From the NCBI GenBank assembly GCA_025464975.1, contig JAODMT010000009.1, positions 124,001 to 188,000 of the forward strand: a DNA stretch of 64,000 nt, written 5' to 3'. The stretch is from Microbacteriaceae bacterium. Lineage in GTDB: Bacteria > Actinomycetota > Actinomycetes > Actinomycetales > Microbacteriaceae. The translations under genes were made by a program, and so were the position numbers. Below the pieces are notes generated by a model, which saw nothing but the letters and a program-made list of their open reading frames with translations, did not search any database and was not told the DNA's origin. Shown one piece after another: positions 1-7,925 of this stretch. Numbering within the stretch: position 1 is the stretch's first letter; each line of letters starts with the position of its first letter.

Positions 1-94
1 TGACGCCCTCGATGCGGTTGAGCTTGCGCTCGATCCGGGTGGCACACGAGGCACAGGTCATGCCCCCGATCTCGAGGGCGACATCGGTCGTCAT
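1..94 (-). CDS. copA: Copper-translocating P-type ATPase, N-terminal fragment
   Basis: Only the first 31 codons are inside the window; the gene continues past the left edge. The ATG at 94 opens a heavy-metal-associated (HMA) domain with the copper-binding motif GMTCASC at residues 10-16. In this family the N-terminal HMA domain takes Cu(I) from a chaperone and the membrane pump exports it. The gene lies 2 bp behind a CopZ-like gene, which lies behind csoR, so it is most likely the last gene of a csoR-copZ-copA operon. The HMA motif and context are strong; the ATPase part itself cannot be seen here. Confidence 0.82.
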   Translation of the reverse strand, partial: MTTDVALEIGGMTCASCATRIERKLNRIEGV

Positions 95-96
95 GC

Positions 97-453
97 TCAG
101 GCGGAAACGAGCGAGTAGCCGGCCTCGGTCACCGCGCCGCGAACCGCCTCGGGGTCGATCGGCTTGGAGCTGACGACCATGATCCGTGAGGTGCCGCCGG
201 CGTTGAGTGCAACCTTGACGTCCTCCACCCCATCAAGCGCGGAGACTTCCTCGGTGACACTGGAGACGCAGTGGCTGCAGGTCATGCCGTCCACGAGGTA
301 GTGCTCACGAATCGCGCCATCGCTCGCACCGGTCGCCGATTCCGCGTGGTTGGACTCGGCATGGTTCGACTCGGCGTGGCCGCCGGCCCCGCAAGCGCAG
401 GCTCGGTTCTTCTCGGTCAGGCCGAGCTCGTTTCCGGTGGTGGGACTGCACAT
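97..453 (-). CDS. copZ: CopZ-like heavy-metal-binding protein with His-rich N-terminal extension
   Basis: This is a 118-residue copper-chaperone-like protein. The C-terminal half (about 50-118) is an HMA domain with GMTCSHC at 56-62. The N-terminal half is unusual: a short Cys stretch (CAC at 19-21) followed by three five-residue repeats, HAESN, HAESN, HAESA, at 26-40, which could bind extra metal. A stand-alone CopZ is normally about 70 residues. The ATG at 453 has a good ribosome site (AAGGAAG, 5 nt spacing). It sits 43 bp after csoR and 2 bp before copA, so it probably passes Cu(I) to CopA in the cytosol under CsoR control. Confidence 0.85.
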   Translation of the reverse strand: MCSPTTGNELGLTEKNRACACGAGGHAESNHAESNHAESATGASDGAIREHYLVDGMTCSHCVSSVTEEVSALDGVEDVKVALNAGGTSRIMVVSSKPIDPEAVRGAVTEAGYSLVSA

Positions 454-496
454 GGTGTCTTCCTTCTTCTGTCGCGAATTACGTGTTGTGAAGTTC

Positions 497-778
497 TTAG
501 GAGCGCACGAGGCGTGCGATCGCGGCGAATGCCTCGCCGATCTTTTCCTCGGCGACCGCCCCGCCTTCCGCGGCAGCTTCGGCGACGCAATGGCTCAAGT
601 GGTCTTCAAGCAGAGACAAAGCAACGGTTTCAAGTGCCTTGGTCGCGGCGGACACCTGGGTGAGCACGTCGATGCAGTACGCGTCCTCTTCGACCATTCG
701 CTGGATGCCGCGCACCTGCCCTTCGGCGCGGCGCAGCCTCTTGACGAGGTCTACCTTGTTGTCGATGTAGCCGATCAC
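497..778 (-). CDS. csoR: CsoR-family copper-sensing transcriptional repressor
   Basis: The product is a 93-residue all-helical DUF156/CsoR-type repressor. The copper ligands of the family are visible as C35, H60 and C64 (YCID, then EDHLSHC), and the RRAEGQVRGIQRM segment (16-28) is the family signature. A longer frame exists upstream, but the GTG at 778 is preferred because AAGGAG lies 5 nt upstream and the protein then begins exactly with the family core. It heads the csoR-copZ-copA operon. A perfect inverted repeat just upstream of the ribosome site (791-813) suggests autorepression relieved by Cu(I). Confidence 0.92.
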   Translation of the reverse strand: MIGYIDNKVDLVKRLRRAEGQVRGIQRMVEEDAYCIDVLTQVSAATKALETVALSLLEDHLSHCVAEAAAEGGAVAEEKIGEAFAAIARLVRS

Positions 779-790
779 GGCGCTCCTTAG

Positions 791-813
791 TTGATACCCT
801 CCGGGGGTATCAA
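791..813. promoter_or_regulatory. Putative CsoR operator
   Basis: A perfect 9-bp inverted repeat, TTGATACCC / GGGTATCAA, is separated by 5 bp and lies 13 bp upstream of the csoR start. The GATACCC...GGGTATC pattern matches the G/C-run palindromes known for CsoR repressors. Confidence 0.75.
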
Positions 814-912
814 GTCTACGCGCCTTTCGCGGGAGCCTGACCACACGGCCTCCGACCGCGCCGGGAACGTGCTGGGAAAACGACGAGTGGGCCGGTCGGC
901 TTTACCCAATCG

Positions 913-928
913 TTATAATCTTATAATC
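913..928 (+). promoter_or_regulatory. Duplicated TATAAT, putative promoter of the M23 peptidase gene
   Basis: Two copies of TTATAATC are directly adjacent in an AT-rich patch of a GC-rich region. Each contains a perfect TATAAT -10 hexamer (914-919 and 922-927). TTTACC at 901-906 could be a -35, but the 15-bp spacer to the second hexamer is short. The downstream + strand gene starts about 130 bp later. No function is proven. Confidence 0.35.
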
Positions 929-1054
929 GTACTATTCAGCAACCCAGCAACGCCCCGATCGCCCCGTCGCGCGCCATCCCTTGAACCTGCAGCCCTGGCC
1001 CGCGTACCGCAGTTCGCACGCTGCCGAACGACGAATCGCCGAGTTTGAATACCC

Positions 1055-1879
1055 ATGACACTTACACCGCCCGCGCGTGGCCGCACTCTCCTTGAGCAGC
1101 CGGCGCCGCAGGTCCCATCCCGGAGCGAGCTTCGCACCGGCGGACTGAATAGCCACCCGCCGATGCGTCGGGGCCCATTTCGCAGCGCATTGTCGAACTT
1201 GACCGCAGCAGGCGCGTTCGTCGGTGCGGCAGCACTCATCGTTTCAACGTCATTACCCGCGAGCGCGTTCTACGATCGCGGCACTCCAGCTCACGGCGCC
1301 GAAAATGGGGCCGTTTCGGCGGTGCAGTCGTTCAGCGCACAAGATACGGTCAAAATTCCACCGGCCACCCGCGACACGTACTCGGTCACCCTCCCGCCTC
1401 CCCCGCCTCCGAAGGCCGTCCCTGCTCCGACCGGCGGGGTCGGGTTCGCGAACCCGGGCGGGGCCATCCGATGGCCATTCCCTACGCAGGTTCCGGTTTC
1501 GAGTGGGTTTGGTCCCCGGAGGGCCCCCTGCGCCGGCTGTTCCTCGTTCCACGACGGAACCGACTTCACTCCCGGCGCCGGAGCAACAATCCATGCGATC
1601 GCTGCCGGAGTCGTCAGCGCTGTGATCGCGGACCGTGGCGGCTACGGCACCCACGTGGTCATCACTCACATCATCAACGGCCAGAAGATTCAGAGCACCT
1701 ACGCGCACATGATCGCAGGCTCGCCCATGGTGGCGGTCGGACAGACGATTTCCGCCGGCCAGCCCCTTGGCCTGGTTGGAAGCACCGGGGCCTCGACAGG
1801 CGCGCACCTCCATCTCGGAATTACCGTGAACGGTGCCTTTGTGGATCCCTTCGCTTGGCTGCGAGCCAACGCGAGATAG
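1055..1879 (+). CDS. Secreted M23-family peptidoglycan metallopeptidase
   Basis: The 274-residue product has a hydrophobic export segment (about 50-70, ending PASA before a likely cleavage site), a proline-rich linker with a run of six Pro (about 114-119), and a C-terminal M23 (LytM-type) domain. The zinc motifs are complete: H166-x3-D170 and H251-x-H253 (HLHLG), with H218 also conserved. Such enzymes cut cell-wall cross-bridges or act as envelope regulators. The ATG at 1163 (residue 37) would give a more typical signal peptide, so the true start may be there; neither start has a strong ribosome site. The gene stands alone, divergent from csoR. Confidence 0.83.
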   Translation: MTLTPPARGRTLLEQPAPQVPSRSELRTGGLNSHPPMRRGPFRSALSNLTAAGAFVGAAALIVSTSLPASAFYDRGTPAHGAENGAVSAVQSFSAQDTVKIPPATRDTYSVTLPPPPPPKAVPAPTGGVGFANPGGAIRWPFPTQVPVSSGFGPRRAPCAGCSSFHDGTDFTPGAGATIHAIAAGVVSAVIADRGGYGTHVVITHIINGQKIQSTYAHMIAGSPMVAVGQTISAGQPLGLVGSTGASTGAHLHLGITVNGAFVDPFAWLRANAR

Positions 1880-2025
1880 GCCACATGGCAACCTCAACCG
1901 GATAATCCCAGTCGGAAAGCGCCGGCGTACGCGCGCTTGGCGGTTTCGATCCGGTGCTATATCTAGGACATCCCGGGATCGTTGCCTGACGTTCCGCAGG
2001 CGTCCAACGCTGCTTCCAGCCGAAG

Positions 2026-2298
2026 CTAGGCCGCCATGTCGGCGGGCACGAGGATCGCGGCAAGTTCGGGGTCGCCACTACCGCCGGCGGGGTTCAGCGA
2101 ACCAACGGTCCAGTGCGTCAGCCGACCGATGGGGGCTCCGCTGGCCACGGTGACAATGTCCCGTTCCAGCCCGGCGTCTCGTCCCACCGCCAGCAATAGC
2201 TGGCCCGGTTGCGTAGCGATGACCACTACGTTCACTCCATCGATGAAGTTGGGGCGGCCTCGCCTAAGTTCGAGTGTCTCAGCCATGAGCACTCTCAC
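2026..2298 (-). CDS. Hypothetical protein, second gene of a small two-gene unit
   Basis: I do not recognise this 90-residue protein. It has no clear signal peptide or membrane helix. The middle (NVVVIATQPGQLLLAVGRDAG) looks like beta strands. The GTG at 2298 overlaps the stop of the upstream gene by 4 nt, suggesting translational coupling; the ATG at 2286 (residue 5), with GGTGAG upstream, is an alternative start. The coupled partner is an exported or membrane-anchored small protein, so the two probably work together. No function is proposed. Confidence 0.55.
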   Translation of the reverse strand: MRVLMAETLELRRGRPNFIDGVNVVVIATQPGQLLLAVGRDAGLERDIVTVASGAPIGRLTHWTVGSLNPAGGSGDPELAAILVPADMAA

Positions 2299-2537
2299 CC
2301 CCTTTTCGAAATCACGTCCACCCGTAGGTGCACATCCTGAGCCGTCTGAATTTGGGGTTGCGGGGAATCCGAGAATGAGACCACGCGGGTGTCGGTACCA
2401 AACCGAATCTCACCGTCACCGGGAACCACGAATTGGAGACCGTGGAACTCCACAGTTTGAGTTGCCGATATGAGGCCACCGAGCGATAGGGCGACTGCTG
2501 CTGCCGCCACTGCGATACCTCCAACTAGGCTTCTCAT
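2295..2537 (-). CDS. Hypothetical small membrane-anchored or exported protein
   Basis: The 80-residue product begins with a hydrophobic segment (about 4-24, GGIAVAAAAVALSLGGLI) that could be a signal peptide or anchor, followed by a short extracytoplasmic domain with several predicted strands. The ATG at 2537 is chosen over an upstream ATG at 2567 because AGGAG lies 8 nt before it. The stop overlaps the next gene's GTG by 4 nt. A plausible promoter lies at 2589-2618. I do not recognise the family. Confidence 0.58.
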   Translation of the reverse strand: MRSLVGGIAVAAAAVALSLGGLISATQTVEFHGLQFVVPGDGEIRFGTDTRVVSFSDSPQPQIQTAQDVHLRVDVISKRG

Positions 2538-2903
2538 CCGAATCTCCTCTGGTTCGGTGTGGATCATCGGGGGGTCCGATTGGCGATTATTCTAATATAA
2601 TCACACTATTTGTCGCAACGGATTGATCGGATGAATTTCTAATTTCAGGGGATTCTCAGGGACCGTGTTGGTTTAGGGGTGTACGCCCTACGCACAGGGG
2701 ACCTCGGTGACGCATCGGCGGTGACATCGCCGCGAGTTCAACGGGCGAAAGGCGTTCCTTAGCCGCGTTCGAGGGACTGAAGTTGTCACCCGGTAGGTCA
2801 AATACCTCGAGGGTGCACTGGGCGGGAAGGCGCCTGGGGACGAAAGGCTCCTCAAGGGGTGCTCGAAGGTCCGATGTTGTCCCCCGGCGATAGGCCGCGG
2901 GGG
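2538..2903. other. Non-coding stretch between two minus-strand genes
   Basis: Apart from the promoter-like AT-rich patch near 2589-2618 I see no gene, RNA or clear repeat here. Open frames crossing it (for example 2656-3069) have poor composition and no homology I can recognise. Confidence 0.5.
2589..2618 (-). promoter_or_regulatory. Putative promoter of the 2537-2026 gene pair
   Basis: On the minus strand TTGCGA (2613-2618) and TAGAAT (2589-2594) are separated by 18 bp, resembling a vegetative -35/-10 pair. The patch is strikingly AT-rich compared with its surroundings, and it lies about 50 bp upstream of the start codon. Confidence 0.42.
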
Positions 2904-3242
2904 CTACATGGGGAGGGCGGACCCGGGAAATCCGCGCGACGCGTGAACCTCGTAAACGAACAGACCGGCTTTGACGCCGGGATCTTCCTCCATGACGGCA
3001 CGCGTCTCCTCCACGGTGAGGTCGAAGATGCCGATGCCCGTGACATCGCTGTCGTCGGTCACCGGGCACACGATGGCCAGCCGACCAGCCGCACGGAGGG
3101 AAAAATTACGCCGCCCATGCTCCCAGACGATAGCGTCAGCACCCTCGGCGCCGTAGTTGGCACCCTTCTTTAGGATCAACACGGTGTACGCCTTGGTCTT
3201 GTGCAACATCTCACGCATGTAGTCGTCGGTGATCGTTTCCAT
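2904..3242 (-). CDS. YCII-related domain protein
   Basis: The 112-residue protein matches the YciI-like fold: an N-terminal strand (AYTVLILKKG), a central G-rich turn (AAGRLAIVCPV), and the characteristic EEDP segment near residue 90 followed by a strand ending in YEVH. Members are small dimeric ferredoxin-like proteins, some with dehydrochlorinase activity and most uncharacterised. The ATG at 3242 follows a GGGGAAC-type site. It stands alone between a hypothetical pair and a hydrolase gene on the same strand, with about 100 bp to the hydrolase, so an operon is not indicated. Confidence 0.72.
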   Translation of the reverse strand: METITDDYMREMLHKTKAYTVLILKKGANYGAEGADAIVWEHGRRNFSLRAAGRLAIVCPVTDDSDVTGIGIFDLTVEETRAVMEEDPGVKAGLFVYEVHASRGFPGSALPM

Positions 3243-3341
3243 GATCGTTCCCCTCTGATGTCGTAACCTCTGTAGCTCTTGATGAGACTATCGACCGCAC
3301 AGTACGACTCAAAGAAGCGCCAAGTCACGCCTCTACCGCTC

Positions 3342-4193
3342 TCAGGCCGATTTCTCGAGCCAGTCCGCTACGAGCGGTAGCACTATCGAGCTGTGCATCG
3401 CGCTCGTGTGGTCGAGGCCCGGAAGCAGGCGTACGTCCCAGCCCGCTTCGATGAGGGATCGCTCGTTAGCGGCGAGCGACTCGCCGATCCTCACCTGCAC
3501 TCCTCCCCATTCGGGTCCGTAATCGATATGGTCGGCGGAGCCGGCGAAGGCGAGCCGCGGTAAGCCCGGCGGGACAGCGACCGCGGAGTCGTCGAAGTCC
3601 TGGAGGGCTTCGTAGAGGGTGACGAATTGCTGGGTTTGCGCCTCATCCGTCCGTACCGAGACGGCATCCCAGTCGCCTGGTTCGGGCTCGTTGACTTCTG
3701 GTGTCGTTCGACCGGCGGAGTGAATTGCCATCGCGTGGGCCGCTCTCGTGACGGCGAGCATGGTGTCGTACGGGCCGCCGCGAGGGGGAAACCCGCCCAT
3801 TACCAGCGCCCAGAGCCGGTCGGTGCGAATAGCGAGCTGCAAACCGCTGAGCGCCAGCCAGGAGTAGCCGTAGTAGCCGAACTCGTCGGCGCCCGCAGCA
3901 TCCGCTATGGCGAGCAGATCGGCGGTGACGTTTTCGGGGGTGAGGGTATCCGGCGCGGGGTGCGCCATTCGGTGTCCCTCGTAGTCGGCGGCGATCACCC
4001 GATATGACCGGGCGAGACCGTTCACGAGATTCGGCCCGAGATCTGGGTCTGCGCGCCATTGCCGCATCGTCTGCGCTTCTGCCGGCGGATGCGGTTCGAG
4101 TCGGGCCGGGACGAGCAGCGGGCGGCCGTCGCCGCGCATCGCGACCGGAATCCTGCTGCCGTCATGCAGTACGGCTTCAATGGCGTCCGTCAC
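3342..4193 (-). CDS. Alpha/beta-fold hydrolase
   Basis: About 283 residues from a GTG at 4193 (GGGAGA upstream); a longer frame to 4256 has a basic, low-complexity N-terminus and overlaps the neighbour. The fold is suggested by a nucleophile-elbow-like GYSWL following GADEFGYY, an aspartate in GSADH, and a C-terminal His in GLDHTSAMH. The elbow departs from GxSxG because the last Gly is Leu. That is seen in some members, so activity is likely but the substrate is unknown. It lies 52 bp downstream of the secreted SGNH hydrolase on the same strand and may be cotranscribed with it. Confidence 0.72.
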   Translation of the reverse strand: MTDAIEAVLHDGSRIPVAMRGDGRPLLVPARLEPHPPAEAQTMRQWRADPDLGPNLVNGLARSYRVIAADYEGHRMAHPAPDTLTPENVTADLLAIADAAGADEFGYYGYSWLALSGLQLAIRTDRLWALVMGGFPPRGGPYDTMLAVTRAAHAMAIHSAGRTTPEVNEPEPGDWDAVSVRTDEAQTQQFVTLYEALQDFDDSAVAVPPGLPRLAFAGSADHIDYGPEWGGVQVRIGESLAANERSLIEAGWDVRLLPGLDHTSAMHSSIVLPLVADWLEKSA

Positions 4194-4245
4194 GAATGTG
4201 CTCTCCCGTCTCGCCGCGCGTCGCGGCACTCTACGCCACTCGGCG

Positions 4246-5415
4246 TTAGGTGTCACGCGTCCGTCGACGCAGCCGCACGATCACGAGGGCGGCCACGGCG
4301 AGCAGTGCCAAAAGGCTGACGAGCCCAATCGTCCACCGCAGGACCGGCCACTCCGGGGCGGATGAGGGCTGCGGCGTCGGCGTCGTGGCCCGCCTGGGAA
4401 ACGCGTTCTTGATCTCGGGAACGACCGACCGGACAAGGAAGGCGACGCCGCGCGCATTCGGGTGCAGCCCACCGGGAGTCACCTCGGTCGAATTGGCTGC
4501 GGATCGAAGAGTGATCCCGTTGATGTACGCCGAACTCGACGAGGCGCACGCGCTGTGCGTTGCACTCGCGGCGAGAGTCGAGATGTAGGTGAAACCGGCC
4601 TTCTGCGTCGCATCCCGCATGGCGACATCGAGGTCCCGCTCGATCGATGCGAGGTAGGCCACGTCGACATTGGTGAATGGAAAGCCATCGCTCATGCGCA
4701 GTGAGCGAAGGCTGCTTCCCCCGAGCGAGGCCCGAAAGCAGCCTGTCGCCGGGGTGTTCGCCGGATTCGGCATGATCGTCGGATAGCCGACCACGAACAC
4801 CTTGGCCTGTGGCGCGGCCGCTCTCACCGCAGCGAACGCGCCGGTGAGCCCGCCCGGGGCGGCAGAGGTTCCGTCGACAACCGGTCCAGCGATCCGGGCG
4901 GCGAGGGCATCCTTTCCGTTGGTCACGAAGGTCGACCGACAGTTCGGGGCGGACTTGGAGAGGATCGGCCCGGTCGCGGTGAGTGCCACGCAGGACATCG
5001 CCGTGGAGAAGAACCCGGCGTCGTTGCCACCGATCGTGATGGTCACGACTCTCGTGTCCCGCCCTAGCGCCTCGGACTGCGGCCGTGCGGTGCCCTGTCC
5101 GGTGTTCTGCGGAGTGGAGATCAGGTTCGCGGTCACGGCGCCCGAGCACGAGGCATCCGTCAATCGCAGCTTAAGCGCCTTCGCTACGAGATGCGGGTAA
5201 TCGGAGTCCGCCTGGGAACAGCCGGCAACCGGCTGCCCGGTGACGGGTGTGATCCCGTAACCGGCGGCGTATGAATCCCCGAGCGCCACATAGGCGAGAC
5301 CATCGGTGCCGCCCTCGGCGGCGAACGCCGCCGGCGCCCCGGCCGACAGACCGCACAAGATCAACACCAGGGCGGCCACGGCTGCAGCACAGCGCGCGCG
5401 AGCTCGAGCTGTCAC
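4246..5415 (-). CDS. Secreted SGNH/GDSL-type esterase with C-terminal membrane anchor
   Basis: The 389-residue product has a signal peptide (1-32), an SGNH hydrolase domain and a C-terminal membrane helix (about 358-380) followed by a basic tail. Block I is GDSYAAG with S48 as nucleophile, block III is GGND at 129-132, and block V is GGLHPNARG. Several cysteines suggest extracellular disulfides, as in actinobacterial secreted lipases of this type. The GTG at 5415 is preferred to the ATG at 5457 because GGGAGG stands 9 nt upstream and the signal peptide then starts at residue 1. The enzyme probably faces the outside, tethered to the membrane. Confidence 0.86.
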   Translation of the reverse strand: MTARARARCAAAVAALVLILCGLSAGAPAAFAAEGGTDGLAYVALGDSYAAGYGITPVTGQPVAGCSQADSDYPHLVAKALKLRLTDASCSGAVTANLISTPQNTGQGTARPQSEALGRDTRVVTITIGGNDAGFFSTAMSCVALTATGPILSKSAPNCRSTFVTNGKDALAARIAGPVVDGTSAAPGGLTGAFAAVRAAAPQAKVFVVGYPTIMPNPANTPATGCFRASLGGSSLRSLRMSDGFPFTNVDVAYLASIERDLDVAMRDATQKAGFTYISTLAASATHSACASSSSAYINGITLRSAANSTEVTPGGLHPNARGVAFLVRSVVPEIKNAFPRRATTPTPQPSSAPEWPVLRWTIGLVSLLALLAVAALVIVRLRRRTRDT

Positions 5416-5536
5416 AGTTATCGACCTCCCGCGCCAAGATGGCTCCCCGATTACCACTGTGGCACAGTGAATCCGAGAATCAGGAGGGAAGGCACGGCGG
5501 GGATGAGCCGCCCGTGCCTCCGGTTCGGCCCAAGCG

Positions 5537-5965
5537 TCAGGCCGGTGGCCAGAGCCCGATGATGATCGCCATGATGAGCACGGTCACCAGCTCGTGCGCG
5601 ATGTTCAGTACGGTGAGTCCGCTTGAGCGCTTCTCGAAGGCGTCGTGGGTGATGAAGCGGGCGGCCGTGAACCCGGCCCAGAGCAGGATGCCAGTGACCA
5701 CGGCGTTCAGGAAGAAGCTGCCGTCGTAGAACTTCCAGGCGATGAACACCGCTCCGGCCAGCACCCAGGCGGTGATGAAGCTGACGATGACCGTGACCAC
5801 GATGGGGATCACCGCGTCGCTGGACCTGCCGGATGGTGTGACGCCGGTGGTCTTCATCCAGTAGTTGCCGAAGACTCTAGGCGTGTACCAGACCGAGCCG
5901 ACGATCATCGTCGAGAGTGTGGCCAGGATCACTGCCCAGTAATTGATGTCGGGAACCATAATCAT
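5537..5965 (-). CDS. DUF1761-type four-helix membrane protein
   Basis: The 142-residue protein has four hydrophobic helices (about 8-30, 50-75, 83-105 and 115-140). The opening YWAVILATLSTMIVGSVWY, with WYTPRVFGNYW just after it, matches the DUF1761 family of small membrane proteins of unknown role. The start may be residue 1 or the Met at residue 3. It stands alone, facing away from its neighbours' promoters. No function can be assigned. Confidence 0.75.
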   Translation of the reverse strand: MIMVPDINYWAVILATLSTMIVGSVWYTPRVFGNYWMKTTGVTPSGRSSDAVIPIVVTVIVSFITAWVLAGAVFIAWKFYDGSFFLNAVVTGILLWAGFTAARFITHDAFEKRSSGLTVLNIAHELVTVLIMAIIIGLWPPA

Positions 5966-6078
5966 CCTTTCAGCGCCGATGCCGTTCCTGTGGCTGGAGT
6001 TTAGTGGAGCGTGTGACGATCGTTCACGACTCGGCCGTCAGGGCGTCGGCCCAATAGTTCGTGACGGAACCAGCGACA

Positions 6079-6984
6079 TCATGCTCCCCCGAGACCCGAC
6101 GACGACAGTCCGTCGATGAACCGGCGCTGAAGCGCGAGGAACAGGATAAGCATCGGCGCGATCATGATGATGCCCGCAGCGCTGATGAGCGTGAAGTTCT
6201 GGGTAAAACCCTGTTGAAACGAGAAGAACGTCGTCGATACCGGCAAGAGATCGCTGTTTTGGATGAACGTGATGGCGAACAGGAACTCGTTGTAGGCGGA
6301 GAGTCCGGTTACCAGGGCGATCGTCAGCAGCCCGGGGAGTGCGTTGGGCAAGACGATCCGCAACAGTATCTTGAGCTCTCCGGCGCCGTCCATCCGCGCC
6401 GCCTCCTCGAACTCTTTCGGCATCGTCAGCATGAACGATCGAAGCAGCAGAGTGGCGAAAGGCGAAAAGAGACCGACGTAGATCAGGATGAGCCCGAACT
6501 GGGTGTCATAGAGCCCAGCCCTTGACCAGAGGTAGAAGAGGGGCACAAGGAACATCTGGGTTGGCAGCGAACTGGTTACGAGCAGGTAGGTGATGAATGC
6601 CGATCCGCCCCTGATCTCGAGTCTGGCGAGTGCGTAGGCTGCGCATCCGGCAACGAAGCAGGTAAGGATGACCGTGCCGCCGACGATCACCACGGAGTTG
6701 AAGAGGCCGGCTCCCATGTTCGCCTGCTGCCAAGCGTCAATGAAATTGCCCCATTGCCAGGTCTGAGGCAGTCCCAGCGGATTACTCGCCAACTCGTTCT
6801 GGGTCTTGAGGGCACTGAAGAAGAACAGAACGATCGGGCCGAGTGCGAAGATGACGAGGGCGGTAAGGATCGTGTAGGTGAATACGCCCGCCGTGCCCAC
6901 GGGCGATCTGGTGCGGCTGGCAGCGTTTGACCGATTGACCTCTCCGACATTGCCGTCCAGCGGAAGTTTGACTGAGAGGCTCAT
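6079..6984 (-). CDS. Carbohydrate ABC transporter permease (MalG type)
   Basis: A roughly 301-residue inner-membrane permease with six helices and the EAA loop EEAARMDGAGELKILLRIVLP, where the ATPase docks. The C-terminal ALQRRFIDGL is typical of MalG/LacG-like proteins. The ATG at 6984 overlaps the TGA of the upstream permease by 4 nt; an alternative TTG at 6993 has its Shine-Dalgarno too close. It is the last gene of the lacI-driven operon. No ATPase gene follows, so the transporter probably uses a shared MsmK-like ATPase encoded elsewhere. Confidence 0.93.
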   Translation of the reverse strand: MSLSVKLPLDGNVGEVNRSNAASRTRSPVGTAGVFTYTILTALVIFALGPIVLFFFSALKTQNELASNPLGLPQTWQWGNFIDAWQQANMGAGLFNSVVIVGGTVILTCFVAGCAAYALARLEIRGGSAFITYLLVTSSLPTQMFLVPLFYLWSRAGLYDTQFGLILIYVGLFSPFATLLLRSFMLTMPKEFEEAARMDGAGELKILLRIVLPNALPGLLTIALVTGLSAYNEFLFAITFIQNSDLLPVSTTFFSFQQGFTQNFTLISAAGIIMIAPMLILFLALQRRFIDGLSSSGLGGA

Positions 6985-7925
6985 ATTTCCCAATTCCTTG
7001 TCTTGCGGATCCAGAGGTAGACCGCGACGACGATCCCGCTGATGAGTGCCATCACCACGCCCATGGCCGAGGCATAGCCGGCCTGCAGCGTTCCGAAGGC
7101 GTTGCGGTAGAGGAGCGTCGACAACACGTCGGTGGATCCGGCTGGCCCACCCTGCGTGAGGATGTACACGTAGTCGAATGACAGGAACGACCAGATGATG
7201 GTCATCAGCCCCAGGAACGCGAAGGTCGGGCGAATGCTCGGCATGGTGATCGAGAAGAACTGGCGGGTCGGGCCCGCCCCGTCCATCGCCGCTGCTTCAT
7301 AGAGGTTCGGGTTGATGCTCTGCATTGACGCGAGGAACACGACGACGAGAAAGCCCCACCATGCCCAATTGTTTACGAAGGCGACCGAGCCGAGCGCGAG
7401 ATTGCGGTCGCCCAGAAAATTGACGCCGAGAATCTTGCCGACTCCAGTGTCGGGCGAGAGCAGGCTGCGCCAGATCGACGCGCTTACGACGCTCGCCACG
7501 ATGTACGGGATGAAGTACGCCACCCGGAATAGCAACCGAAACCGACGCACGCGAGTGAGGGCGTAAGCGCCGAACAGTCCCATCGCCATTGGCACGATCA
7601 GGAAGAAGATCGTCCACAATATGTTGTGCCAGAGCGCGTTCCTGAAGTCCGCGTCCCCGAACATAGTCGTGTAGTTGTCGAAACCGATGAAGGTAGCGTT
7701 GCCGATGCCACTCCAATCGGTGAACGAGTAAATGACTGAGGACACGCTCGGAATCAGGATCACGACAATGTTGACGAGCACGAGCGGCAGCATGAAAATC
7801 CAGCCGGCGATCGTGCGCTCCTGGAGACGGCTCCTCCAACTCCGCCGCCGTTTGAATGTCCTGGGCGATGGCCCGGATGCCGCCCGCTCATGCTCGAGCC
7901 TCGGCGCGAGCACTCTCGTGCTCAT
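6981..7925 (-). CDS. Carbohydrate ABC transporter permease (MalF type)
   Basis: About 314 residues with a basic cytoplasmic N-terminus and six helices. The EAA loop reads YEAAAMDGAGPTRQFFSITMP. The ATG at 7925 overlaps the stop of the binding-protein gene by 4 nt (ATGA); the longer open frame to 8096 lies inside that gene and is rejected. It pairs with the MalG-type permease, whose start overlaps this gene's stop. Together they form the heterodimeric channel of a sugar or sugar-derivative importer. Confidence 0.93.
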   Translation of the reverse strand: MSTRVLAPRLEHERAASGPSPRTFKRRRSWRSRLQERTIAGWIFMLPLVLVNIVVILIPSVSSVIYSFTDWSGIGNATFIGFDNYTTMFGDADFRNALWHNILWTIFFLIVPMAMGLFGAYALTRVRRFRLLFRVAYFIPYIVASVVSASIWRSLLSPDTGVGKILGVNFLGDRNLALGSVAFVNNWAWWGFLVVVFLASMQSINPNLYEAAAMDGAGPTRQFFSITMPSIRPTFAFLGLMTIIWSFLSFDYVYILTQGGPAGSTDVLSTLLYRNAFGTLQAGYASAMGVVMALISGIVVAVYLWIRKTRNWEI

